From: Cryptomeria japonica
Lineage: Eukaryota > Streptophyta > Pinopsida > Cupressales > Cupressaceae
Assembly (NCBI RefSeq): GCF_030272615.1
Contig: NC_081411.1
Location: 184,195,572-184,259,571 of the forward strand
Direction of reading: 5' to 3'
DNA: 64,000 bases
The notes below the pieces were generated by a model. It was not told the origin of the DNA and did no database searches. It saw only the letters and a program-made list of their open reading frames with translations. Both the position numbers and the translations under genes were made by a program. Positions 33,069 to 43,092 of this stretch are shown here, piece after piece (position 1 is the stretch's first letter; each line of letters begins with the position of its first letter).

Positions 33069-33500
33069 CAACTTTTGCCATCATTTTCGCTGTGATCATT
33101 CTACGAATGTACCTCACCATGTCATATTTATCATTGACAGATCAAGTTCAATGGGTGACCGAGACATTAGTCCCACTCTGGCAATGTTTAATAACCATAG
33201 TTGTAGGCTTGGATGCGTATATGAGGCGATTCTGAGATTTATACAAGTCCGCCTCAGAAAAATTTCTGATGATTCTGTATCTGTGGTTCTGTTTGATGCT
33301 AGCGCCAAGGTAGCTGTAGAGATGGAGGATATGCAAGAAGGTGTTGTCAATCTCCTTCTTCAGTATTTCCCTGGTAGAGGAACTAACTATTCATCAGCAT
33401 TAGATGCTGCAGACACACTATTAATTAAAGGAACCCGACATCATTCAGTTGGGATTTTGTGGTTGCAAATGCAGTTGTCCTGTTTTAGAAGAATTGCTTA
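33069..33500 (+). pseudogene. von Willebrand factor A (vWA) domain fragment
   Basis: The frame reads FCHHFRCDH then HHVIFIIDRSSSMGDRDISP, where DRSSS is the D-x-S-x-S metal-binding (MIDAS) motif of vWA domains. It goes on with VSVVLFDASAKVAVEMEDMQ, GRGTNYSSALDAADTLLIKG and GTRHHSVG. The order matches a vWA domain from the first strand through the third helix, then it stops matching near 33440 and ends at 33501. The ATG at 33151 is inside the MIDAS motif, so it cannot be the natural start. With the Cys-rich piece on the same strand it looks like a broken relic of one gene spread over 29880-33500, with a RING-H2 gene exon (minus) in between. Confidence 0.65.
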
Positions 33501-33501
33501 A

Positions 33502-34786
33502 CTTACAGTGTAACGACCAGTCTGTTGTTTCATAAGAAAAGGGAAAAGAAAGTCTTTAAGTTGGGTAGGCCAAGTAGAAACAGAATGCTCTGTGCATGGT
33601 TCTGGCTCTTAACCAGAAATAGATATCTATAGTGGCCATCTATTGTTGTGGAGGGCGGGGCTTGATAGAATTAAAGTAAATGTTAAAGATATGACAAATA
33701 GCTACAACTCAAGAAATACACTTATTTCTAATCATCTAAAGCTGATCTATTGAGAGGTTTGATGTATAAGAACAGTCGTTACACAATGGAGAAAGACTAA
33801 ACCCCAAAAAATTATCATCACAAACAAAGTCACAAAAACACCAGACCAGAAACTAGAATTTTACCATGGTAAGGAGGTTCTTGAAAGGGGTGTAAATCTC
33901 TTCGCCATTAAAAAATCAATTCTGCAAGTGGAGGCTTGGGTGAGAGATACAAAGTAATTTATCTGTTGCACTTTATCCTTCATCAACCAAGAAATTCCCC
34001 TGCAAATTAAATCCAAAATTTTTAGTTATCATGGTGAAAGAATCATCACCATAACAAAATAAAAGCAAAACCCATATTTGACAGAGCAAAAGGGTGAAAA
34101 TCCTTGCTCTCTTTTGGCAATAATACCCTTGGTAAGAGTGAAGCCATTGTTTCTCAGCCTACGTAATAGTAGAAATGAACGAAAAATGTGGAAACATAGA
34201 TCATGATGTGGAATGTTTTGCAAAATGCCTCACTGAAATGTGGTCTCATGGCATCTTATGGAGGTTTGAATCAAGATATGGGCATTCAGCAAAGAACATC
34301 AAATAATTTTGTCAGAATTCATAGTTACAAAATCTCTTCTTGAGCTCCCTGCATGTACGCAAAATATATTGCTTTGTAAATGCCACCTACCACCTGCAAC
34401 TTTCTGCAATAAAGCCTTGATCAGTGTGTAGCTGTTCAGAGATCCCGGGAAGCGTGCGTTCTCTCTAGTTGGGAATCGAGTAGGCCTCTGTAAGCTGCCT
34501 GCAACCCCAATAGGTAGGTGCCAAAAAATTGGGCATCAATATTTGTGGTAAAATATATGCAAGTTGCACGGATGCATATAAGATGAAGGAGAAATATTGA
34601 AGAAAAGGTGATTTTGTGATTGGCTGGCAACATTAAGTTTAATCACAAGTTAATGAAGCCTCCACTATAGTTCCCGGCAGGAACTAATAACAATATTTTC
34701 TTTTTAATTTATAAAATTGTAATAAAGCCATTATTCATTTTCTAAAACAATTTACTGCCAGTTTCTGGGCGTGCCAGAGTCAGAAC
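33502..34786. other. Region 5' of the visible RING-H2 gene exons
   Basis: No gene was supported. The minus ORF 34436-34633 contains AAYRGLLDSQLERTHASR after an AG acceptor-like site, but I cannot link it to a family or join it to the next exon. The missing first exon of the RING-H2 gene could lie here or further right. Confidence 0.35.
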
Positions 34787-34975
34787 TAACAATCTCGAGG
34801 GAATCTCCTTTCTGTCATATTTTTTCCACATCTTTGTGACGGGCATGTCCATTTTTCTATGACCTTTAAAGTGAGGCCACGTATTCCAATATGTAGAGCC
34901 GTATCCATAGCAAAATAACAAAATGTCACATTATTTAGTGATATTATAAGGAAGCATCTTGACCAATGTCATGTA
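34787..34975 (+). repeat. Dispersed repeat, copy without the fold-back insertion
   Basis: The core CTCGAGGGAATCTCC, then TTTTTTCCACATCTTTGTGA and CGGGCATG, then a tail TTAGTGATATTATAAGGAAG, matches the sequence on both sides of the fold-back element at 50116-51982 joined together. Related copies are at 35168, 46086, 49690 and 62930. The tail resembles the 100 bp ahead of the ankyrin ORF at 52104. Confidence 0.65.
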
Positions 34976-35165
34976 AACTGACTGCGAATAGCCAAATAAA
35001 GTTGAAGGTAGGCAACCAAAAAAAAGATGTCATGTAAACTGACTGCGAATAGCCAAATAAAGTTGTCAATCACTGCGAATAGCCAAATAAAGTTGAAGGT
35101 AGGCAACCAAAAAAAAGATGTCATGTAAACTGACTGCGAATAGCCAAATAAAGTTGTCAATCACT
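34967..35165 (+). repeat. Compound tandem repeat of 61 and 30 bp units
   Basis: The unit TGTCATGTAAACTGACTGCG starts at 34967, 35028 and 35119, which are 61 and 91 bp apart. The 91 bp step is the 61 bp unit plus a 30 bp sub-unit starting TCAATCACTGCGAATAGCC. The copies are identical or almost so, which points to recent duplication. Confidence 0.85.
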
Positions 35166-35167
35166 GT

Positions 35168-35300
35168 AGTGTTCTCGATGGACTCTATTTTGTATCATTT
35201 ATTTTCCACGTCGGTTGGACGGGATGTTCATTTTTCTCTTTTTATTATCTTTACTGCGAGTCTATTAAAATTAAATTTTATGAATAGGTTAATTAGTCAA
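35168..35300 (+). repeat. Dispersed repeat, second copy
   Basis: GTTCTCGATGGACTC and TTATTTTCCACGTCGG, then TTGGACGGGATGTTC, are a diverged copy of the repeat at 34787. Confidence 0.5.
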
Positions 35301-35433
35301 TCTAATTAAGCCGATAGGCTTTTTGTATGGGGGTTTCCTTGCCGGGAAAGTGTCAGTATCCCGGTAAATTCCCGCCGGTCATATTTTCTGGCCATCGTTT
35401 TCTTTGGTGGGCAACTTGCGTTGCATTGGCATA

Positions 35434-35489
35434 CGGCGGAAACCCATCAAATCCTTCCTGTCGGCGGAAACCCATCAAATCCTTCCTGT
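35434..35489 (+). repeat. Direct repeat, two copies of a 28 bp unit
   Basis: CGGCGGAAACCCATCAAATC followed by CTTCCTGT occurs at 35434 and again at 35462 without change. Confidence 0.85.
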
Positions 35490-35528
35490 CAGTGGGCTTA
35501 TGCAGCCCAGTTTGGGCCCACACCCCAC

Positions 35529-35546
35529 CTCTCTCTCTCTCTCACT
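35529..35546 (+). repeat. CT microsatellite
   Basis: A short run of CT units, CTCTCTCTCTCTCTCT, between ordinary sequence and the AT-rich block. Confidence 0.85.
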
Positions 35547-35549
35547 AGC

Positions 35550-36755
35550 CACATTTAATAAATTTTTAATTGTATTTTTTAAAATTTTTAATATATGTTT
35601 TCTATATTATTTTTAAACTGTATTTTATTTATACTTATTTTTATTATTTAATGTATTCTATTTATATTATAATTTTTTATTTTTTTAATATATCTAAAAT
35701 TTTATATATTTTATTTATATTTTACTTAATAAATTTTTAAAAAATTAGTTTAATAAATTTTTTTAAAATTTTTTAATTTTTAATATATTTTTATATAAAT
35801 GTACAATATTTATATTATATTTTTTTATTTTTCAATATATTTTTATATTTAATATTCATGTTGAAATATTGAATATTATTTTTAAATTTAAATTATTAAC
35901 ATTTTGGTTGTCATTTTATTGTCATTTATTTTAATATTAAATATATATTTAATTTTAATTTAAAAAATAGAATTAAATATAAAATATTAAACATGATGTT
36001 AATTTAAAATGTAAAATTTAATATACTATATTAAACTTTTATATACTTTAAAGTTTAACATCATAATATAATTTAAATATTGTAATTTAAAGTTTTATAT
36101 TTAATATATAAAGTTATAAAACTTTATAAAATTTATTATTAGGTATGTTTATAAACTTTATAAATAATATAGATATAAATAATAAAACTTTATGAACTTT
36201 TAATTTATACACTTATAATTCAAAACTGTATAAAGTTTATTATAATATAGCTTTTATATACTTAATATTATAATTCCAAAGTGAAAAACTATTACTTATA
36301 ATTCAAAAAGTGAATAAATTTTCACTTATAAAGTTTATTCAAAAGTAGATAAATAAATTTTATACACTTATAAATTTTCACTTATAAGTGAATAAAGTTT
36401 ATTATAATTTAAAAGTGAATAAATTTAATAAATCAATAAGCTTTCATTTCAAGGTGAAACAAAGTTTATTATAATTCAGAAGTGAATAAAGTTTAAAGTA
36501 TATAAATGTTATATTATAATAAACTTTATGCACTTTTGAATTTTGAAATATAAGTGTACAAAGTTAATTATAGTATAAAGTATAGAAAAAATATAATTTA
36601 AATTATAATACATAATTAAATGGAGAATATATATAGTTATTTATGAATTATATAATATAATTTAAAATTTAATATATAAAATTAAATATATAAAAATATA
36701 TATTAAATATTCAATTTTATATTATATTACATTATATAAAGATATATTATATCTC
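35550..36755. repeat. Very AT-rich block before the LINE
   Basis: About 1.2 kb with hardly any G or C outside short words. Internal units such as TTTATTATAATT and CACTTATAAGTGAATAAA recur in both orientations. No ORF. It leads into the LINE insertion site and resembles the flank on the other side (42823-43092). Confidence 0.8.
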
Positions 36756-36771
36756 AATATTTAATATTTAT
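36756..36771 (+). repeat. Left target site duplication of the LINE
   Basis: AATATTTAATATTTAT, repeated exactly at 42816-42831 after the tail of the LINE. Confidence 0.9.
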
Positions 36772-36778
36772 TGCTGAG

Positions 36779-38599
36779 ATGGTTGCCCCTCCCAGCAATG
36801 GCATCTCCTCTGCTGCACGCTTTGTTTACGCTCCTCCGAGTGAAAGACCTGGGACCAAAGGTCAGTCGTCTGGTAACCCCTTGGAAAATATTTGCATTAT
36901 GCCCAATGATGAAATGTTGCATGAGATCTCGCTCGAAAAATGTCGGTTAAGCTCTACTGCTATTTTCTTTTCCTGTGTAGATATTGATAAATGCCCTCCC
37001 CGTAAATTCATGGACGACTGGTTTCACAGTCTATGGAATTTGAAGTTAGGTTTTAAAATCTCATTCTGTCGACAGATCCAAAGAGGGTTGTTTATCATCT
37101 TCTTTAGTAATCATGAATCGCAAGTTGAGGCCCTTAAAAGGCACTACTGGACGGTTGGGAAAACATCCTTTCGTGCCCTTGCTTGGTCTCAGGATGTAAT
37201 TAATGAAGAAATTCTTGCTTTAGCTTGCCCTAGATGGGTTATTGTGAAAGAAGTTCCACCGTTCCTCTGGAAGTTCCTGCCTCATTTGATGGTCAATTTT
37301 GGGAAAATCATCCGTATAGACGAAACGGCTAGGTTGGTTGCTAATATGGATGCCCGCATGTTGATTTCTATTAAACCGGGTATTGACATTCCCCCCAATC
37401 TAAAGCTCAACATTGGCGGTGAAGTTTTTATCTGCCCTATTGAAGTTTTAGGTGGCCTAAACGCTTGCTTTCTGTGCAAAAAAGAAGGGCATCAAAGGAA
37501 AAATTGCCCCATCATTACCAATAAAAAAAAAAGCGCTGCAAATGAAACCCTAATTGCTTCTAAAACTATTCATTCCACTATGTCTATACCCAGTTCGGGT
37601 TCTCCTGTGGGTTCAATTGGTAACCCTGTTAATTCCAATATGGTTATGCATAATGACAATAATGAGGGTGGTTCTTCTTCACCCTCTGCTGGTAATCAAA
37701 GCCATACCCAATTCTCTGAAGGAGTTACTTTTCAGTCTACCTCGGTTATGCTTGGTAACCCTAGTAGCTCTAAGATGGCTATGCACAAAGATTATAATTT
37801 GAGTGGTTCTTCTTCACCCTCTACTACTACTCAAAACCATGCCCCAGCCTATAAAGGAGTCCACAACCAGTCTACCACAGGTGTGGTTGATAACCCTGCT
37901 AACTCTTTGGTGGCTATATTCAACAACACTAATATGGCTGCCTCTTCTTCCTCTCCTATTCTTACCCAAACCCAAACCCCAGAATCTGCCGGATTCAATA
38001 GCCTGACTTCCAAAACTTTGGCTTTAACCCCGATTACCTTTTCCTCCCCTGAGCCGGCTGCCGTTGATGACTTCCAAACTATCGGGAAGCGCAAACGACA
38101 ACGGAAAAATGCCCAACCATTAGCTTTAGACCGCATTCGTGCTATTCAGCCCACTGCTAACAGGTTTGATGTTCTCGGCTCCTCGACTTCTCATTCTGTT
38201 GATACTCCCTTGCCCTCTCCTCTTGGCACGCTAGATTTAAATAATAATGCTTCACCCATGGAGGAAATTAGGGACTCTAGCCCTGTCATTGACCCTTCCT
38301 CACCTCACATAGATTCCAGTCCAGATGGGATTCCACCCAATCCCCCTGCATCTTCCTTAAACGAACTTGATAATAATGTGATTATTGAGGTCATTTATGC
38401 CAAGCCTACTCCGATCTCTGGTGGTTCTAAGTTGACTACGAAAGACCCAAGCTTAATCTCTGATGACATCAGTGAAGATGAGGATGCCATGATTAAGGCT
38501 AGCTCAAAGAAAAAGGGTCGACCTCTCGGTTCCAAGAACAAGAAGAAAGGTGGGGATTCTGATCCCCTTACTAGTTCCACTAAAATACCTTCTCAATGA
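36779..38599 (+). CDS. LINE ORF1 protein, DUF4283-like RNA-binding protein with CCHC knuckle
   Basis: It binds element RNA and helps form the particle that carries ORF2 protein; this is the role of ORF1 in plant L1 elements. The frame is open over 606 residues. Residues about 40-190 form the DUF4283-like region (FISCRQIQRGLFIIFFSN-like core, FRALAWSQDVINEE). A CCHC zinc knuckle CFLCKKEGHQRKNCP (C-x2-C-x4-H-x4-C) follows at about residue 229. Residues about 281-410 hold three 45-residue repeats. The C-terminal end carries an AT-hook-like KKKGRPLGSKNKKKGG, about 20 residues from the stop. The stop TGA shares bases with the start of ORF2. The ATG at 36779 is only seven bases after the element's start, so the N-terminus may be truncated. 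Confidence 0.85.
   Translation: MVAPPSNGISSAARFVYAPPSERPGTKGQSSGNPLENICIMPNDEMLHEISLEKCRLSSTAIFFSCVDIDKCPPRKFMDDWFHSLWNLKLGFKISFCRQIQRGLFIIFFSNHESQVEALKRHYWTVGKTSFRALAWSQDVINEEILALACPRWVIVKEVPPFLWKFLPHLMVNFGKIIRIDETARLVANMDARMLISIKPGIDIPPNLKLNIGGEVFICPIEVLGGLNACFLCKKEGHQRKNCPIITNKKKSAANETLIASKTIHSTMSIPSSGSPVGSIGNPVNSNMVMHNDNNEGGSSSPSAGNQSHTQFSEGVTFQSTSVMLGNPSSSKMAMHKDYNLSGSSSPSTTTQNHAPAYKGVHNQSTTGVVDNPANSLVAIFNNTNMAASSSSPILTQTQTPESAGFNSLTSKTLALTPITFSSPEPAAVDDFQTIGKRKRQRKNAQPLALDRIRAIQPTANRFDVLGSSTSHSVDTPLPSPLGTLDLNNNASPMEEIRDSSPVIDPSSPHIDSSPDGIPPNPPASSLNELDNNVIIEVIYAKPTPISGGSKLTTKDPSLISDDISEDEDAMIKASSKKKGRPLGSKNKKKGGDSDPLTSSTKIPSQ
37619..38023 (+). repeat. Three in-frame 45-residue repeats within LINE ORF1
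   Basis: The word GG/GATAACCCT (Asn-Pro) begins units at 37619, 37754 and 37889, each 135 bp apart, which is 45 codons. Each unit has NP, then a Met/Ile-His/Phe-N/D pattern and a run of Ser-Ser-Ser-Pro, then a Gln-Thr/Ser-rich end. The reading frame is kept, so the repeats arose by tandem duplication in the coding sequence. Confidence 0.75.
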
Positions 38600-41500
38600 A
38601 AGTTGTCTCTTGGAATGTGAGAGGCCTCGAGTCTCCTGATCGCAAGACTATTGTCAAAAATTTCATGAGTTCTCATGCTAAATTTGATATCATGATGTTG
38701 CAAGAAATTAAGACGATTGGCTTTAACCTTGATACTGCCCTTAACTTTATCTATAAAGATTCCTTTAAGATAGTTACTGAACATACCAAAGGCAAGGGCG
38801 GTGTTGCTCTCCTCATCAACCATAAATGGACCAATTCTATCACTAGTTTTGGAATATCCCCCTGCAACCGCGCTGCCTGGGCGATTTTTAATATCAATAA
38901 TTCTCAATTTGGGATTTGTTCCCTATATGCCTCTAATGACTATAATGACAGAATCCACTTTTGGGAGTGGCTAACTTCTCTTCCTAGCATCCCTTGGTTC
39001 TTTGGTGGAGATTTTAACATGATTGAAAACTCTGGTGATAAAGTTGGTGGCTCACCTTTTGAGTGGAGGCCTGCTGAAAAACAACATTGGGACAAGTTCA
39101 AGCATCACTTTCATCTCTTCGATCCCCTTGAAGGAGATATACCTGGGAATAGGTCTCTGTGGTTCACCTGGTGTAACCTTCAACAGGGGGCTAACCGGAT
39201 TTACTCCAGGCTTGATAGATTCTATGCTGACTGCAATGTTTTCTCCTTTTTTCCGAATCATTGCAGATCTCCTGTCACTACCCTTCCTGCCACTTTATCT
39301 GATCATTATCCTATCATGGCTCAAATCAATTTCAGAACCCTCACCCTGCCGACCTATACCTCCCCCCATAAATTCATTCTTAATGTTTCTCTGCTTGAGG
39401 ATCAAGATGTGAACATTGCTATTAAGATGATCAGACTCATAAATTTGCAAAATAAATCCCTCTCTCACATCAATAGATGGCTTCTTAATATATCTTCTTG
39501 GACCAAGATCTTTCAAACCTTTGGGCAAAAGAAAGCCAAAGACTACAGACGAATTGAGCAGGTGCTGACTAATCGGCTCTTTGTGGCTGAAAATAATATC
39601 CAATCCCAACCAGACTCTATCAGCCTTGCTGAGCAAGTGTCCATGGCCAGGAATTCTCTCAGAAAACATCAACATGTTAAAGCCAAAGGGGCCTTCATCA
39701 GAGCCCGGAATCATTGGCTTCAGTTTGGTGACAAAGGTACTAAATATTTTTTTAATCTGCTTAAGGAGAAACAAAGTAGAGAGAGGATTGATAGAATTTT
39801 TGATAATGACAAGGAGTTGCTTACGGACCAGGATATTTCTTTGGCCTTTGAAACTTTTTATAAGAATTTGTTTACCTCAGAAGATAATGACACTTCGAGG
39901 ATGATGCGTCTTAGATGCTCTGAGCTTATCCCTAAGGTTCTTTCGGAGGATGATATATCTGCCCTCCAAAGCCCTGTCTCCCAGCAAGAAATTGTTGATG
40001 CCATCCAAAAGCTAAAGGATAACAAAGCCCCGGGCCCCGATGGGATTCCTGCTGAATTCTACAAAGCCAATATTGAATGGGTTTCTAAAGACCTCCATGA
40101 TTTATATCTTGAAGCCTTCTCGCATGGCACCCTTGGATCTGTTATTAACACTGGTATCATTAAGCTCATCCCTAAAGAAGGGGACAGAGCTTTGATTAAA
40201 AATTGGCGGCCTATCACTTTACTTAACGTCTCCTATAAAATTCTTGTGAAAGCGTTGGCCTCCTGGTTAGAAACTATTCTTCCTAAGTTTATCTACTCCA
40301 CTCAGACTGGCTTCATTAAAGGACGATTCATCTTGGAAAACCTCATTTCCAGCTGGGAAGCCATGGAATGGGCCAATTCCTCTCATCAAGAGGCTGCTAT
40401 GCTTCTACTTGACTTCAAAAAAGCCTACGACAGAATTGAGTGGGACTTCATCTTGATGATGCTAAAAGCCTTTGGATTCCCTGATATCTTTTGCAAGCAT
40501 ATTCAAATTCTTTTAAAAGATGCTTCTGCCATGATTGATGTCAATGGATCCCTAACCAATCCCATTCCTTTGTCTCGGTCTATTCATTAGGGTTGCCCTC
40601 TTGCTCCTGCTCTTTTTGTCATTGCTTCCGATGCTCTTCATTATATCCTTAAAGATGACACCATCTCCCCTAAGGTGCGTGGTATTACTCTTCCTAATGA
40701 CTCCGAGCTCCTCAATATTCAATTTGCCGATGACACTTCTCTCTTTCTTGAGCTCAGTTTTGACAACCTAATCTGCCTTTGTAATAAACTTGATATGTTT
40801 GGTAAGGCTTCTGGAGCTCGTATTTCCAGCTCCAAATACATTATGCTGGGATGGAGTGATCGTCCTTCGGACTGGCTTTGCCAATTCGGTTATTCCTGGG
40901 GAGGACCTAACCAGATTGTTAGGTATCTTGGTATCCCCTTTTTGTCAAGCCTTCCCTCAAAGATATGTGGTTATGGATAAAAGACAAGATTTTCAGAAAA
41001 CTTAATAAATGGAATCATAGACTCTTATCCCTTGCTGGAAGAGTCCAGGTTTGTCAAAAGATTCTCTCCTCCTATAGTATATATTACTCTTCTGTCTGGA
41101 TGTTTAGTAACTATCAGATCTTGGAAATTCAGAAAGCCATCAGGCACTTTCTTTGGTCAGATGGCAACGGTTCTAGGAAAGCCCATTCTGTTAAATGGGA
41201 CTGGTGCCATCTAGAGAAAAGTCTCAGAGGGCTTGGTCTTAAAGATCTCAAACTTCAAGGAATGGCTCTTGCTTCTAAATGGATCCTTCAATCCCTTGTT
41301 GGTGACGAGCCCTGGAAAGTTCTTGTCAGAAATAACATTTAGAATGGAGTGCCTAAAACTGCTAAATCTTGGAAACATCTCCCCTTCAGTGATTTGGTTT
41401 TTGGCAATTTCCCCATATTTGTGAAGGGAACTTGGGTTTTCCGTTCCTTATGGAAAGCATGGGAGAACATTCGACACTATATTGATAACTCAGCCTTTGA

Positions 41501-42629
41501 TTATCATTATACTCTTCAAGGTGAGCGATCAATATGGTGGAATCTTCTCCATCAAGGTAAACCCCTTGCTTTGACTAAAGGCTGTTCGGCTAAATTTTGG
41601 GCCAACAAGGGTGTTAAGTATATCATGGATATCCTTGATCACAATCAACTCATCAGTTGGGAAGACCTTGCTAATCAATTTGATATCCCTGCTTCTCATA
41701 AGCGAACGTATAACCTCATCAAAATGGCTTGTTCTCACCTTAATCTCCCCCATAATACTGATGTGGATTCTCACCGATTTCTCTCTTTTAGGCGGCAGGA
41801 TGGTACTCACCTCTCTTCTATCAAAGCTAAAGATATATACCGATTTCTTAACCATGATACCTTTGTTTCTCAACATCTTTATGTCATTTGGTACTCTTCC
41901 TTTTCCTCCTCTGATTGGCATAAAATGTTTGATAAGCTCTGGAAAGCTCCTATTCCTCCTAAAATTCAATGCTTTAAATGGCTGCTCCTGCTGGACAGGC
42001 TGCCCATTAGAAACCAGCATGCCACCCTTGATATTTGTTCTATCTGTAGAGTTCCTGAAACTATGAGACATATATTTTTTGATTGTTCCTTTTCCCGTGA
42101 AGTTTGGCTCATGTTTGGTATTTGCATCACTCGCTATGTTTATACTTTGGATATTATTACTGGTTTTATTGATGGCCTTAGAAAAGATACTAACTTATTT
42201 TGGCAGGTTCTCTCATCTTTCATCCTTTGGCATATATGGAAATTTAGAAATGATTCTAAGTTCCAAGGTTTTACCAGATCTCTTACTGGATTTCATAGAA
42301 ATCTCATTTATTTTAAAATTGCCTCGCAGGTCTGCTGCGTGCTCAACCTGGAAAAAAGGAAGTTGCTCAGATTTTTGCGTGATGGCCGGGCTACAATGTT
42401 TATATATGAGATGCAGAATGGTTATGAGTTAGCTAGTGTGCTGGACAACCAGATGGCGTTTGATGAAGCCCTTGCCAAGCTCATGCAGGAGATCCAAAAC
42501 AGCAAAAACCCCTCTGTTGATAACCTTCAGGTCTTTCATCAACTGCTGGAACAGAAAAAGGCTATCTGGATGGAGGGACCCCTTGGTTGGACATCCTGGG
42601 TCAACAAATTTGAAGATGTTTACCCGTAG
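38596..42629 (+). pseudogene. LINE ORF2, endonuclease and reverse transcriptase, three lesions
   Basis: This protein would nick the target and copy the LINE RNA there. The N-terminal endonuclease shows MKVVSWNVRGLESPDRK, FFGGDFNMIENSGDK and LSDHYPIMAQI. RT follows with KDNKAPGPDGIPAEFYK, KLIPKEGDRALIKNWRPITL, TQTGFIKGRFILENL, LLDFKKAYDRIEWDF and the catalytic QFADDTSLF at about 40721 with both Asp kept. A zf-RVT region near the C-terminus reads KAPIPPKIQCFKWLLLLDRL, with CSICRVPETMRHIFFDCSF. Breaks: TAG at 40588-40590 where Gln is expected (then GCPLAPALFV), loss of one base near 40963, TAG at 41340-41342. All other parts stay in frame. Confidence 0.92.
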
Positions 42630-42815
42630 GACTAATCCTTTTTTGGTTGCTCTTCTGGTTCTCTTGTACTCTGTTGCTTCTCGGCTGTATATGTATCTCG
42701 GATAGTTCTTCTCTTTGGTGGTTCTCTTTCATTGTTGCTCTCCTTCTAGCTGGTTGAGGCTCTGCCTCCCTCCTTTTTGATGTACTCTTTTGAACTCTCG
42801 ATTTATAATATAAAA
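42630..42815 (+). other. LINE 3' untranslated region and tail
   Basis: It holds TTTTGATGTACTC and TTTGAACTCTCG, followed by the A/T tail ATTTATAATATAAAAAA. The tail joins the right target site duplication. Confidence 0.8.
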
Positions 42816-42831
42816 AATATTTAATATTTAT
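42816..42831 (+). repeat. Right target site duplication of the LINE
   Basis: AATATTTAATATTTAT, identical to 36756-36771. Confidence 0.9.
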
Positions 42832-43092
42832 GTTTATTCATTTTATATTAAATATAATATAAATAAAATATATTAAAAACAAAAAAAAATATAATATAAA
42901 CGAAATATATGACATCAAAATATATGACAGGTTAATATTCAATTTAATATTATATTACATTATATAAAGATATATTATATTAATATTTATGTTTATTCAT
43001 TTTATATTAAATATAATATAAATAAAATATATTAAAAACAAAAAAAAATATAATATAAATGAAATATATGACATCAAAATATATGACAGGTT
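42823..43092 (+). repeat. Tandem duplication of 159 bp at the LINE insertion site
   Basis: The unit AATATTTATGTTTATTCATT recurs 159 bp later (42823 and 42982) and continues to GACATCAAAATATATGACAG. The sequence ahead of the LINE (36710-36755) is the left part of the first copy, so the LINE split one unit of a tandem pair. Confidence 0.85.

Larger units (their letters stand above)
36772..42815 (+). mobile_element. L1-type LINE, almost complete
   Basis: About 6.04 kb between exact 16-bp duplications. ORF1 (36779-38599) and ORF2 (38596-42629) overlap by four bases (ATGA), so ORF2 would need reinitiation or coupled translation. Only three lesions were found: a TAG at 40588, one missing base near 40963 and a TAG at 41340. 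The 3' untranslated region (42630-42815) ends in an A-rich tail (TATAATATAAAAAA). The 5' untranslated region is only seven bases long, so a little of the 5' end may be missing. The insertion is young compared with the LTR elements around it. Confidence 0.93.

Noticed and set aside
34436..34633. Minus-strand ORF ending AAYRGLLDSQLERTHASRDL as possible first RING-H2 exon
   Set aside because: The peptide does not look like the N-terminus of this family, and no splice path joins it to the exon at 32357 in phase 1.
38023..39412. Out-of-frame ORFs inside the LINE on both strands
   Set aside because: They overlap the ORF1/ORF2 frames, which show clear domains and much better conservation.
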